From: Fagopyrum homotropicum
Taxonomy: Eukaryota > Streptophyta > Magnoliopsida > Caryophyllales > Polygonaceae
Assembly (NCBI GenBank): GCA_033239125.1
Contig: BSWB01000004.1
Location: 59,209,501 to 59,273,500, forward strand
Reading direction: 5' to 3'
Length of the DNA: 64,000 nt
Under the pieces are notes generated by a model. That model was not told the origin of the DNA and did no database searches. It was given only the letters and a program-made list of their open reading frames with translations. This document shows, piece after piece, positions 1-10,048 of the stretch (position 1 is its first letter; every line of letters starts with the position of its first letter). Both the position numbers and the translations under genes were made by a program.

Positions 1-1529
1 ATTATATGTCATTATAATCATGCATATTGTGAATGTTTTACCTCAGTTTCCTGTACATTCAAAGAGATTTGTGTGCCTTTAAGCTTTGTTTCATATATAT
101 TTCAGAAATAGAGGACTACACGAGTTTTGATTGAATTGTAGGTGGAAACGATGGATTTGGAAGCAATAATGGAGAAAGGAGTAGCTAAGGTCAGTGAGGA
201 AGCATAAGGAACCATTGTGGAGTCATGATGAGCAAGGAAAGTGCGTGGCAGAGTCACACAAAGAAGGTGGAAAACAAGCCAAAAGACGAGCACTTTCAGT
301 TGTATAAAATCGGGTGATTTATCTCATAACTTGAACGATTTTCGTGTAGAAAAATCCGACGCGTTATGTAGTAAATCGATCGATTTTTACTTGTAACCGT
401 CTAAAATCATAACGTTCGAAAGCCCAAAGCATTTGGGCCAGAAGAGGGATATGTCTTGCAGCCTATTAGGATTTTGGGTTATGTTGAAACCCTAGGAGAC
501 AAAACAGGGACGTCGTACAAATCAGAGATAGACGGAAGACGATAGAGGATTGGAGACTCTTGGAGAGAAAAAATTTGCGGAAGGAAGATAGAGTTCAAGA
601 TTCAAGAAAGTTGTGAGATCTTTGATTATTGTTCGTTATTGTGATTTGTGGACACATTTTATTGATTGCTTTGAGAAATTTTATGGAAGTTTTAAAGGAT
701 TGATTACATATTTTGGAGATTTATCAAGTCTTAATAAATCTTGATTTTGATTCAAAAATGAAAATCATTGGTTAAAAATCTTGTGATTATGGGGAGAATA
801 GTTAATGATTGAGACATAGATGATGATAGATTGAACTCATTTAACCATTTGGGCCCTGAAAGTTGAGATTTAACCTTTGCAATTGTGAAAAATCGTTCTG
901 TTCTTCAAGAAAATCGGCCGATTTTCTCCTAGAACAGTCCGATTTTTCTGTCTGAAGTTCCTTAATGTTTTATCCTTTAACGAAAGTTAAACCTTGCCTA
1001 ACCTTTTTCACCCATATCAAAGTTTAAGAAGAAACTTCATCATTGATTCTTCACTTGGTAACCAAAGTTTACAAGATTCGGTTAATAGAGAGACTCAACA
1101 TCCTCTATTAAGGTTTAAGTGTACCTTTCATCTTTACCTTCGAGAGTCATATCCTTGGGTTCTAGTGAGTGGTTTGAGTGTTAATCCTTACCTTGAGTAC
1201 TCTTCTTGATGAGACTCAACATCCTTCGGGTTGAGAGCTTCTAAGTTGGGATAATAGAGTAGTGGAACTTCAACATACATTATTCCTTTCTTTGAAACAC
1301 ACAACCTTGGCAACGCCAACTCTATCCTTTGATCTTTAGAGTGTCTTCAACCGAAAGCCGCAGTCGGATACTTGAATTCTTCAAATCGATTTTGTTTATC
1401 ACCAAATCCCTGAGTTCGACTCTGGAATTTCTTGCTTTACTATAGCTGATCCGTACACTACGGGTTCGCTTTTTTCTTAAGTCTTGGATATAAATTTAAG
1501 ACTTGGACGAACACACTTTTGAGCGAACA
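1..1529 (+). repeat. 5' LTR of Athila-like element E1 (first ~11 bases outside window)
   Basis: The same LTR start occurs at 17822 (TGATGACATGAATTATATG), and base 1 of the window matches about base 12 of it. The right end is ...GAGCGAACA at 1529, directly before a tRNA-Asp primer-binding site. The LTR carries the palindromes AAATCGATCGATTT (373-386) and AAATCGGCCGATTT (911-924), a donor-like GTGAGA at 613-618, and the conserved U5 block CCGTACACTACGG near 1452. It lies in the same orientation as the gag fragment that follows. No gene other than the retroelement's own is visible in it. Confidence 0.85.
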
Positions 1530-1535
1530 AGTTTT

Positions 1536-1553
1536 TGGTGCCGTTGCCGAGGA
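1536..1553 (+). promoter_or_regulatory. Primer-binding site, tRNA-Asp type
   Basis: TGGTGCCGTTGCCGAGGA is two changes away from the complement of the 3' end of plant tRNA-Asp (TGGCGCCGTTGCCGGGGA). It starts six bases after the LTR end, the normal place for minus-strand DNA priming. Confidence 0.85.
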
Positions 1554-1658
1554 TTCGGTCAAGACCAAATTCGGTTTTCGGTTGTCTGGCTTGGGAGCTT
1601 TTGGTCTTGTTATTTGATCTATCTACCTTATTGATTTTGCCTGTTTTTCTTTAGGTAT

Positions 1659-1855
1659 ATGCGAAGGTCTCGATCTGAGAAAGACCTCGTTCCTTTTGAC
1701 CCTGAACCTGAGAAGACTCTCAAGAAATGGTTAAGAGAAGCAAAAATGGCTGAACACAATGAAAAGCACCTCCAAGCTGAGTTGGATGAGACTCGAGCTC
1801 TCCTAATATAAGTGAAAGGAGACTTATTGAGGAGAGAGTTGTAGCTCGTGCTGGT
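1659..1855 (+). pseudogene. gag N-terminal fragment of E1
   Basis: The ATG at 1659 opens MRRSRSEKDLVPFDPEPEKT, the same start used by the gag genes at 34557 (minus), 50069 and 59141. It is preceded by an acceptor-like TTTTTCTTTAG (1644-1654). The frame stops at a TAA near 1810 after about 50 codons, and the gene is then cut at 1855 by the LTR of E2. The rest of this gag is not found next to it. Gag would form the virus-like particle; this piece is dead. Confidence 0.8.
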
Positions 1856-3045
1856 TGTTAGCATGAAATATTGCGATATTCTAGGCACTCATTCTAGTTG
1901 TTTTTCATTCATTATAGTGTTCATGGATAAGGTATTGAAGCATTTGTTAGCTTGTTTATCTATATTTTTGATATGGAGGTCTACATTAGCTTTGTGTTGA
2001 TTATAGGTGAATAAGAGCTGAAACCGGACCATTTGAGGGAGATAAGAGAGGATTTGAGCATATCCAAGGATTAGGAACACATCAAGGAAGCTAAGGAAGG
2101 AGCTAAGATGGAGGATGACATGACACAAAGGAAACCACAAGCAATCTACACTTCCACACCCTAAAATACGGCCGTAGAAGAGTCCACGCCCTAAACCACG
2201 GCCGTGGATCTTGGCATCATGAGCGTGGAGCATTCCAATGAGTTACATGGCCTTAAGTATGGTCGTGGAAGATGAGAGACACCGTAATCCAATTCCAAGC
2301 CCTAAACCACGGTCGTGCAATCCCTTGAGACCGTGATTTAGGCAATCCTTTGACGAATCATTTATTGCCACATCATGTACGTATTTGGGCTGGGAGATAT
2401 CTCTTACTTTACGATATAAAAAGGCGGGAGGAGAGAGTTTTCAACAACCTCGCTTTCGGAGAGTTAACCTTAGGGTTTCGCGAGGAACTTTGCGGAAGCG
2501 CCGGCGATTTGGATTCCCGAAGATTGTGTGTGGCGGAAGTTGCGCCCTTTTCTTAGGTTTTGATATTGAAGACGGATTGACAACCGTTCTTCGTGTTTGC
2601 ATAAGATCATTGTGAGGTTTTGTGTTATATTATGAATCCATTGAGTATTCCAATTTGTGTTGTGGATTTGAGATTGACTTTGAGTTTTATTAAGTATTCG
2701 AGGGTTTTCATCTTTTATTCTCTTTGATTTGAATATTGATATCATGACAATGATTGTTGGCTAAAATCCTTTAGCAATTCTAAGGTGAAAGGTTGATAGG
2801 TGTGGCTTAGATAATGATTGATCGATCGTAAATTGATTGGACCCTGAGAGTTAGAGAGATCTCGTCGACGAACCCAAATCACTGTCTGTTCTTGATGTTC
2901 CACGACCGTAGTTCTCAAGATCTTACCGTGATTTACCCTAGTTTACGAACTTTGCTTTTACTTTGATCCAAGTTTAAAGATTAGCTTTAATCTAGTCTCC
3001 GCTTGCCCTTTTCTAGGTAGTAGTGAGACTCATCACCCTCTATAG
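1856..3045 (+). repeat. 5' LTR (3' end deleted) of element E2
   Basis: It starts TGTTAGCATGAAATATTGCG, matching the E11 LTR at 48237, and interrupts the E1 gag. It holds a TATA box (TATAAAAAGG at 2415), a donor-like GTGAGG (2612-2617) and several CCACGGCCGTGG-type palindromes (perfect at 2196-2207). Homology to the E11 LTR ends near 3045, where the sequence jumps to the end of integrase. About 500 bases of LTR plus PBS, gag and most of pol are missing. Confidence 0.85.
2158..2350 (+). repeat. CCACGGCCGTGG palindrome cluster in E2 LTR
   Basis: One perfect 12-bp palindrome (2196-2207) and at least five variants (ACGGCCGTAG, GGTCGTGG, CCACGGTCGTG and others) lie within 190 bases, just upstream of the TATA box, so in U3. 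The E11 LTR has the matching cluster at 48530-48720. Confidence 0.8.
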
Positions 3046-3316
3046 AAAGGGCGAAGCGTTGGCATGATAAGAATATCATTCCAAATGATATCAAAGATGG
3101 AGACCTTGTTCTTCTCTTTAATTCTAGACTTTGAATCTTTCCAGGTAAGCTTAAATCTCGTTGGACAGGACCTTTTGTGATTAAACGTGTTTTTCCCCAT
3201 GGTGTAGTTCAAGTATGAGGTGAGAAGTGCGGAAGTTTCAAGGTGAACGGTCAACGACTGAAGAAGTACTCACCGGAGCTCCAAGTTGAGGAAATCTCTC
3301 CGATTGTCCTCACTTA
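3046..3316 (+). pseudogene. Integrase C-terminal fragment of E2
   Basis: The translation shows the end of integrase as in E11 (55650-55925): RWHD, LLFNSRL, FPGKLKSRWTGPF, FPHG and the final LKKYSPEL. Two nonsense changes are visible (one after LLFNSRL, one before GEKCGSFKVNG). The catalytic core is absent. The upstream join with the LTR shares about four bases (TCTA), which fits an illegitimate deletion and not splicing. Confidence 0.8.
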
Positions 3317-3328
3317 AGCAAAGGAACG

Positions 3329-3383
3329 GTCTAGCTACGGACCCAAAACAAAGTGCTTCTTGGGAGGCAACCCAAGGTATTGC
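3329..3383 (+). other. Conserved post-pol hairpin block
   Basis: The block contains GGTCTAGCTACGGACC followed by a 6-bp stem with 6-base loop, CTTGGGAGGCAACCCAAG. The same block follows pol in E1 (15677), E8 (28661, minus), E9 (43978, minus), E11 (55957) and E12 (63693). It is non-coding. Confidence 0.75.
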
Positions 3384-4179
3384 ATTCTCGTTTTTGTTTT
3401 TGTTTCTTTCTTAGATTAGATTAGTTTAGATGTTTTTGTTTGTTTTTCTTCGATACCTTCCGTTATGTTTGTGTCTTTAGATGCCAGGAATGAGGAATGA
3501 GCAAAAGAAGAGAGGAACGCCGAAAAATATGACAAAACTTTGATTATTGGTGAGAACAGAGGATTCCACGGCCAAAAAGGCAAAACCACGGTCGTAGTTT
3601 GCTAAATTAGGCCGTGGAAAACAAGGTCGTAGTTAAAGAAAATAAAAACGCCAAATTCCACGGGTTCCGTACAAAACCACGGTCGTGGAACACCCCGACT
3701 GGCCGTGGTTTTCAAAATTTTTACGGCCACTATAAAACTCCTTATTTTTCACAAAATCTCACACCTCCTCTCCTTCCACACCCCAAACCACCCCGAAATA
3801 ACCCTACTCTCGCAATTCTTCATCCGGTAACCGATTGGAACGATTCTTTGGCCCAAAGTGAAGCAAATCGAATTCTATACAATATTCCAACAACAAACTG
3901 AACGAACAATCGACAATCAGAAAGGAATTTGGATTTTCTCAAATCCAAACCCTAGGTTTTCTCTCTATCTCTTCTTGGTTGAATTTGTTCGTTTTTCTTA
4001 CCAATTTCTAGTAGAACTGGACGGAATTGGACTTAGAAATAGTTTAGGATTGTTGTTCTTGAGTTTGATGTGGATTTGATGAGTTTTTGAGCGAGATCGA
4101 ACAATTCTACGAGTTCCGTACAGTTGCACAATCGTGGTTTCTGAAGAACATGCCGTGGTTTTTGCTGAGTTGTGAGAAA
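3384..4179 (+). other. pol-ORF3 intergenic region of E2 with palindromes
   Basis: This stretch is non-coding. Between about 3560 and 3730 it carries repeats of the A-type palindrome (CCACGGTCGTGG near 3681, GGCCGTGG variants) in the same relative place as in E8 and E11. A second small set lies at 4100-4165 just before ORF3. I see no other gene. Confidence 0.65.
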
Positions 4180-5706
4180 ATGTCCGGGACTAAAAAATCA
4201 AACATAACCAAGAAGCAAAAGGATGATGGGTCTTCTTTCCAACCCCCTTTTGTAGAACCACCAGCCCCTAGAGTCCCCACCATTCACAATGATTACCTTA
4301 GAGCCATGGAAAAGATTTCTAAGCGGAATGTGATAGCTCCTAGGTTTATTGTCATGGAGGAGCTTCAAAAACTGAATGTGGTTGAGGATTTGACTTGGTT
4401 GCTTGATAGGGCTGGCTTGATTATATTCTCCGCCATTAGGGAGGATGCATATGAGGAGTTCACTAAGGAGTTCATTACTTCCTTTGAGCATAGCGCCGTT
4501 AACCGAACGATGTCTTTTAGATTGATGGAGCGCAACTACAATTTATCCATTGAGCAGTTTGGGATGATGTTTGGGTTCCATGAGATGTTCAATGGAACAT
4601 TTCCTAGCGGAGTTAAGGCTAAGGAGTTTTGGAAAGAGATAGCTATGATAGTCGGCCATGAGGATCGTTGGCAACCCGCCAATTCCAAGGCCAAGCTCAT
4701 TTACCATATAGCTATTAAGATAACCCATAGGATCCTTTCAGAATGACTATTCCCGAGGACCGAGACCCCCCAAAAGGTCAAGGCCGATGAGCTCTTCATC
4801 TTGTATTGCATGATTTCCGGTCACTCTCCGGATTGTGCAACCTTGCTCGCCTCCACACTTAGTAAAGTGAAGAATAAATCGACAGGAAATATAGGATATG
4901 GAGGCATGGTTACAAATATTGCAAACCAGCTAGGGGTTGTTTATTCCGCTTGTACGAGGGCAGCTGATGCGAGATATTTGGGGCTGAATGGTCTCATGAC
5001 TAGAGAAATTTTGTTTCCTCGCCACCGCGGTCTAGCTACCGCAGCCATGCCTTGGAAGGATAGAGGTGGTAGAGGCATTCCATGGCTCCCGGAGTACTCT
5101 CTTAGGCTTAGCCGAGAGAACTGGAAGGAGACCTTTGTTTCTATGCATGCTAACAGGTTAGGAGCTCCTCCTTACATTCTAGAAGAGGTTCCAGTTGCAG
5201 CTGCAGTTGATGAGGACGAGGAGATTGGAGGAGGTGACTTTCCGGATGTAGGAGGGGATGAGCAGGACTTTGGATCATTCCCGGAGCAGCCAGCTGACAT
5301 GCCGAAGCCACCTAGGAGATCCACCTACCAGCCGAGGCCTTCCGCTTCTTCCTCTTCCCGCGGAGCTAGCGTTAGTGAGCGCCCCACATGGATTGGTGGT
5401 GCACCGGATTGGTACGGCCAGCAGCCAGCTTGGATGGAAGCTCCTCCACTTTGGTACCAACAGCCCCCTGCATGGACTCAGCAGCCACCGGAGTGGAATC
5501 AACAACCTCCTTCTTGGTATGGACAGCAGCCGGCGTGGCCGGGTGATATTTCTAGGAGTATGGAAGACTTAGAGACTCGCCATAATAAGCATGATGTAGA
5601 GCAGCAAGAGAACGGAAGGATCCTTCGTGATGTCTATCGCAAGCAGTTTGGGCGACCTTTCAGTTCTGATTTCTTTCCTTACCCACCGCCACCTCCTCAG
5701 CAGTGA
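4180..5706 (+). pseudogene. ORF3 (Athila ORF-1-like, env position) of E2, one in-frame stop
   Basis: The ATG at 4180 gives MSGTKKSNITKKQKDD and a frame of about 508 codons to 5706, broken only by a TGA at 4744-4746; the E8 copy has a Cys codon there. Visible blocks: a basic and proline-rich N-terminus; a folded part with LTWLLDRAGLIIFSAIREDA, FGFHE, FPSG and FW (roughly residues 40-190); GYGGMV; MPW-RGGRGIPWLPEYS; an acidic stretch; a Trp/Pro/Gln-rich repeat part (about residues 400-455); and a conserved tail with ILRDVYR and FGRPF. It resembles the plant ATHILA ORF-1 / putative plant transposon protein group. It sits where env would be, but no signal peptide or membrane segment is visible. 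Its function is unknown. Confidence 0.75.
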
Positions 5707-7051
5707 TTGACTATGGATGTTTCGAGATACTCCACCGCCTTAGTGAGTTTTCTTAGTTCTTTTCTTTTCTATATTTTTCCTAAACATTGAGGACAATGTG
5801 TATGTTAAGTATGGGGTGGGGTGTGACTCTTGTTTATGTAATAACTCAGTGAACTTGATTTGCCTTATTCCCATGAACAATTGAATCTTTCTTTTATTGT
5901 CACACGTTTCTTTATTGCATTGCATTAAAAAGCTTTGAAACACCCATAAAAATTTTGAAAATTTTTGAAAATTATTGTGCTTCTAGGATTGGAGATGAAT
6001 TCTATGATGAATCTACTTGTGGATTGAATTTTTGATGACTTTTATGTGCTTAAGTTGAATTGTGAATTGTGAAGAAATTGAGTATGTTGTTTAACCTTTC
6101 TTGCAAGTATAATAATGTGAGAGTTTTATCTAAATCATATTGAGGAATATAGATTGAAATCACAATATAAGTTCTTGCACTTCTTTGTGAAATGATTAAG
6201 GCACCTCGATTTTTCTTGCTTCTTCTTTGTTCACCTAGCCCCTCAATGAAAATATTTGCCTCCTTTATCTATTTGGAAATTAGGAAGAGTTTATTTTGGC
6301 ATGTTTGATGTGAGAGGGCCATCAAAGATATTTTGTGAATTCAAAGTGTAGAAAAATAGGTTTGGGGAAGTCAATGATGATGATTAGTAACTCGGCACCA
6401 TTCACATAGCCGGGTGTTTGTGTCTTGCCAAAGTCGGATTGAGAGATATTCCTAACAGATTATGGTATGTGCATCAAGGGTTTGAGGCATCTCGAAATTG
6501 AGAAATGCCAATCTCCTAGGCTTCGGTTTTTGTGCACCGCTGTCCATATTTCTAAAAAGTAAAGTCGAAAAGTTTTGTTCTAAAATAAGGAGAAAAACTC
6601 TATATTGGTAGTTAGTTCAAATTGTAAAAAGAAAAAAAGGTTGTGTTGTTCCTTCTTCCCGGATTTTTACACCACATTCCCTTATAAGTTTCCTACTCAT
6701 TCACGTTCTTGACCTTACTTGAAAGTCCTTGAGATCATAAAAATGTTGTTTGACTTGGTGATGTAAATTGATGTTTCACATGATTGATTTTGACATTGCT
6801 TGAAGGTTATGATGTTTGTCTTGAAGTTTATGCAATATATGATGTCTCCTTTGCTTGACATTTTTTGATTTATGTACATGGATGTTTTCAAGGAAGCATG
6901 AAGCAAGATTTGAGAATGATCTATTGATTAGAAGCACAATACCAAAAAGATTGTTTTTACCTTGTTTTGCATTTATATTTAATCCTACCTTGTATTCTAA
7001 GCTTTTGAAAACCTTGCTTGGGGACAAGCAAGCGACAAGTATGAGATATTT
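5707..7051 (+). other. 3' untranslated region of E2 with second PPT-like motif and stem-loop block
   Basis: No gene is visible. After the ORF3 stop is a PPT-like motif at about 5787-5822 (CATTGAGGACAATG hairpin, then TTAAGTATGGGG). At 6390-6550 is a block conserved in E1, E8 and E9 (ACATAGCCGGGTGTTTGT, then arms GGCATCTC and GAGAAATGCC). The true polypurine tract ends at 7051 next to the LTR. Confidence 0.7.
7014..7051 (+). promoter_or_regulatory. Polypurine tract region before LTR
   Basis: GCTTGGGGACAAGC (5-bp stem around a GGGA loop) is followed by a purine-rich AAGTATGAGATATT that abuts the LTR start TGATAGCATG. This is where plus-strand DNA synthesis would be primed. The equivalent sequence precedes the LTRs of E1 (17822), E8 (25100-25140, minus) and E9 (42313, minus). 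Confidence 0.75.
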
Positions 7052-7354
7052 TGATAGCATGAAATATGACCATATTTCAGGTACTTGTTTTGATTGTTTT
7101 TCCCTTTTAGTTGTGTACATGGATAAGATTTTGAAGTATTTATGAGCACATTCACCTATTTTGTCGATATAGAGATCTACACAAGCTTTGTTGTGTTTTT
7201 AGGTGAATAAAGGCTTGAATTGGAGCATATATGAGAGATTAGGGGTATTTGATCATGCTAAGCATCAAGAGGATGCATTGGAGAAGCTAAGGAAGGAGCA
7301 TGATTAGAGAACTTTACGAAACAAAGGCTTTTACAAAGGAATAAGAGAAATCAC

Positions 7355-7480
7355 GACCAAACCAAGAGAACCACGGCCGTGGTTTTAGCATTGAGGGCGT
7401 GCAAAACAAGGTCGAGAGCAACATAAAGATTCCACGACCAGTTCCACGACCGTGGAAGTTTACACTAGACCGTTATTCTT
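7355..7480 (+). repeat. CCACGGCCGTGG palindrome cluster
   Basis: A perfect palindrome (7371-7382) and variants such as CCACGACCGTGG lie upstream of the TATA-like site of this LTR. A smaller set (CCACAGGCGTGG and neighbours) lies downstream at 8025-8085. Confidence 0.75.
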
Positions 7481-8351
7481 ATAACGGTTGGCACGTGTCA
7501 TATTTTCCACGTCAACAACGGTTATCGGGTTTTTCGTAACCCTACTTTTTCCGTATAAGAAGGCTGAAGAAAGGAGTAATTAAGGAAGGCTGCATACGCT
7601 ACATTGCTTAGGAAGATTGCTTAGGAAGATTCCATTGCGTACAGGGAAGATCGCGGAGAAGGACGCATTTCGAGATTTCGTACTTAGGGAAGATCTTAGG
7701 GTTTACATTTGAAGGCGGATTGACATCCCGTTCTTCATTGTTCCTAGAGATTGTTGTAAGGATTTCTATTCCCTACTTTGAATACATTGAACACATATAC
7801 TTGTTGTTTGTTTTCGAGATTGACTATTTGGTTATTATTGATTGTCGAGATTTTACCCTTTTTCTCTTTTAAACTTGATTATTGATTCAATGACAATGAT
7901 TGTTGGCTAAAACCCTTTAGCAATTCTACAATGAAGGGTTGATAATTGTGGCTTAGATAATGATAGATTGAACTTAAACAGATTGGACCCTGAGAGTTGC
8001 GAGAAACCTTGTTGTCGACATTTTCCACGGTTTGTTCTTGAGTTCCACAGGCGTGGTTCTTCAAGATCCAGCCGTGGTTTTCCTCTTTCGTACGTCCTTT
8101 TCTTTTGCTTTGATCCAAAGTTAAAGATTTGCTTTAACCTAGCCTTTTCTAGGTAGTAGTGAGACTCAACATCCTCTACTTCGGTTTCGAGTGTCACAAC
8201 CTTAACCGTTTTAGCATATCTTTGATTCCTTGGGTTTGGGCATGGGTATTTGAGATCAATTCTTACCTTTAGATCCTTTCTATATTGCAGCCTCAACAAC
8301 CTTTATAGAGAGAGTGCTTGGGTGAGACATATGAGTTTGCAACTTCACCGT

Positions 8352-9738
8352 TGATAGGTGATGGAATCACTATCATTTAGGATAGTTTTTAGGGTCTTTT
8401 TATTGCATTTGTGTCGGTTTATGCTACTAACTCCTTGGTCCAGAAGAAGAAGACTAAAAGAAGCTAAGGAAGGAGTTATAAGCACTTAGGAGTGAAGATC
8501 GTTCACGAAGCAAAGCTTCTGTTGCCTCACCGCCCCAGCGGAGCCTTGTCACCGCCCCTGCGGGTGACGCCTTACACTGGAGCGCTCCCTGCGCCTTCGC
8601 CAGCGTCGGCCATGAAGTGTGTCACCGCCCCGGCGTTGACATAGGCATGCCCCGGCGGCTTGGCATCAGAAATGTCAGGAAGTCGAAGGGTCAGACGGTT
8701 GAAGAGCATTGAAGATCCGCCCCAGCAGAATTGCCTAGCCGCCCCTGCGGCCATGAAGAAGATCAAGCGTTTTTTCCTTCACCGCCCCTGCGGAACTGAA
8801 GGCTGCCCCTGCGGTTTAACGTCAGAAGCTTTACTCCGGCTGTTTACACCACCTTTATGGCATTAAAGGTGGTTGTTTTAGGCCGGCCATTTACTCCTAT
8901 TTAGTGTCTTTTGTAGTATAAATAGTCCTTGGTTGATTGCTAGAATCATCCATCTTGTTAGCCAACTAAATTATCCCCTTAGATTATCTTGCTACCTTTG
9001 TAATGAGTTGCTAACTCCCTTGCTACATTGGTTGGTTTGAAGTTGCCTTGTTACTTTGGTTGTAAGTTCTTTTTAATATAAGTTTTTATTCAGTAATGCT
9101 TTGTGTTTCCTTGATCTCCATTGTCTAATTGTATGTTTACTATTGCTTGATATTGATCACCTTAGGTTCTAAAGTGCATGCAAATAACTAGGATTAATAG
9201 GTTCCAGGTTCGGGTCTTTAATCTAGTAGCAACTTTAAGTAATAACGGGCTGTAATTACTTAAAGAAAAGGAACACAAATATAAAGATAAGTTTAACGGT
9301 TTTAATCTTCTCTTTATATCCCTTAGTCTTTGTTTGATAGCTCACTTGTTATTTGTAGTTGTAGGTTTACGGAACACTAACCTGTTAAGTTGTGTTGATG
9401 CCGGTTGGCTCAACACATATATATGATCGAGACGGGAGATTACTTGAAAACTTGAAAAAGGAACTCACCAAAGTAGCAACTGCATGCTTAGAATCAACCT
9501 AGTGTAGATTCACCCATCAGTGTCTTACTTGTCGTATTAATCGTTTTCATAAGTTTTTGTGTACATCAATTCAACCAACCCCCCCCCCTTGTTACTTGTT
9601 ACTATAATCGATAATTGCATCTATAACGCCTTAACTCTCTTGGGTTCGACCCTTACTTAGCCACTATACTTGTTTTTAGTGATATGTCGGGTTTTACTTT
9701 TGATTTGGTATAGACGACCATAGAAATACCTTCAGTCA
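8352..9738. mobile_element. Solo LTR with 5-bp target duplication
   Basis: It starts TGATAGGTGATGG, ends ...CTTCAGTCA and is flanked by ACCGT at 8347-8351 and 9739-9743. The host LTR reads on across it. It is 1387 bases with no internal coding part, as left by recombination between two LTRs. It contains several copies of CCGCCCCTGCGG (8552-8563, 8749-8760, 8782-8793) and variants. The family is not recognised; its ends differ from all other LTRs in the window. Confidence 0.85.
8525..8820. repeat. CCGCCCCTGCGG motif cluster in solo LTR
   Basis: Three exact copies and about six variants (such as CCGCCCCAGCGG) of an inverted-repeat 12-mer, arms CCGC and GCGG, lie within 300 bases. The same motif occurs in the chromovirus LTR at 21774-21785 and 21817-21828. 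Confidence 0.8.
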
Positions 9739-10048
9739 ACCGTACATAACCTTACCTTAGATATACCTTTGCAATCCCCACTCTGTCGTTACAACTACAG
9801 AATATCTTGAATCAATTGCCACGATTGGATACTTGAATCTTTAGAATTGCTTTTTTCCGAATATATTTGCAAAGCCTCTACATTTACTTCCTTGACAATT
9901 TGCGAACTGATTTTGTTCCCCCCAAATCCCTGAGTTCGATACTCTAGAATTCTTGCTTTACTACGCCGATCCGTACACTACGGGTTCGCTTTTGCTTAAT
10001 TTCAGTTAGATAAATTTTAAGACTTTGACGCACACTTTCGAGCGAACA

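Larger units (their letters stand above)
7052..10048 (+). repeat. LTR (E8 subfamily) split by a solo LTR
   Basis: It starts TGATAGCATGAAATATGACC after a polypurine tract and ends ...GAGCGAACA at 10048; without the 1392-base insertion it is 1605 bases. It matches the E8 LTRs better than the LTR at 1856, so the two LTRs of E2 are not a simple pair. It has a TATA-like TATAAGAAGG (7554), a donor-like GTAAGG (7756-7761), a perfect CCACGGCCGTGG (7371-7382) and the U5 block near 9968. It is followed by gag C-terminal sequence with no PBS. Confidence 0.8.

Noticed and set aside
3014..3060. Splicing as the cause of the E2 LTR-integrase join
   Set aside because: The LTR has no GT at the break and there is no acceptor AG at the integrase side. 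A four-base match at the join fits a deletion better.
4180..5706. ORF3 as a viral envelope gene
   Set aside because: No signal peptide, membrane segment or cysteine-rich outer domain is visible in any copy. Only the position after pol suggests env.
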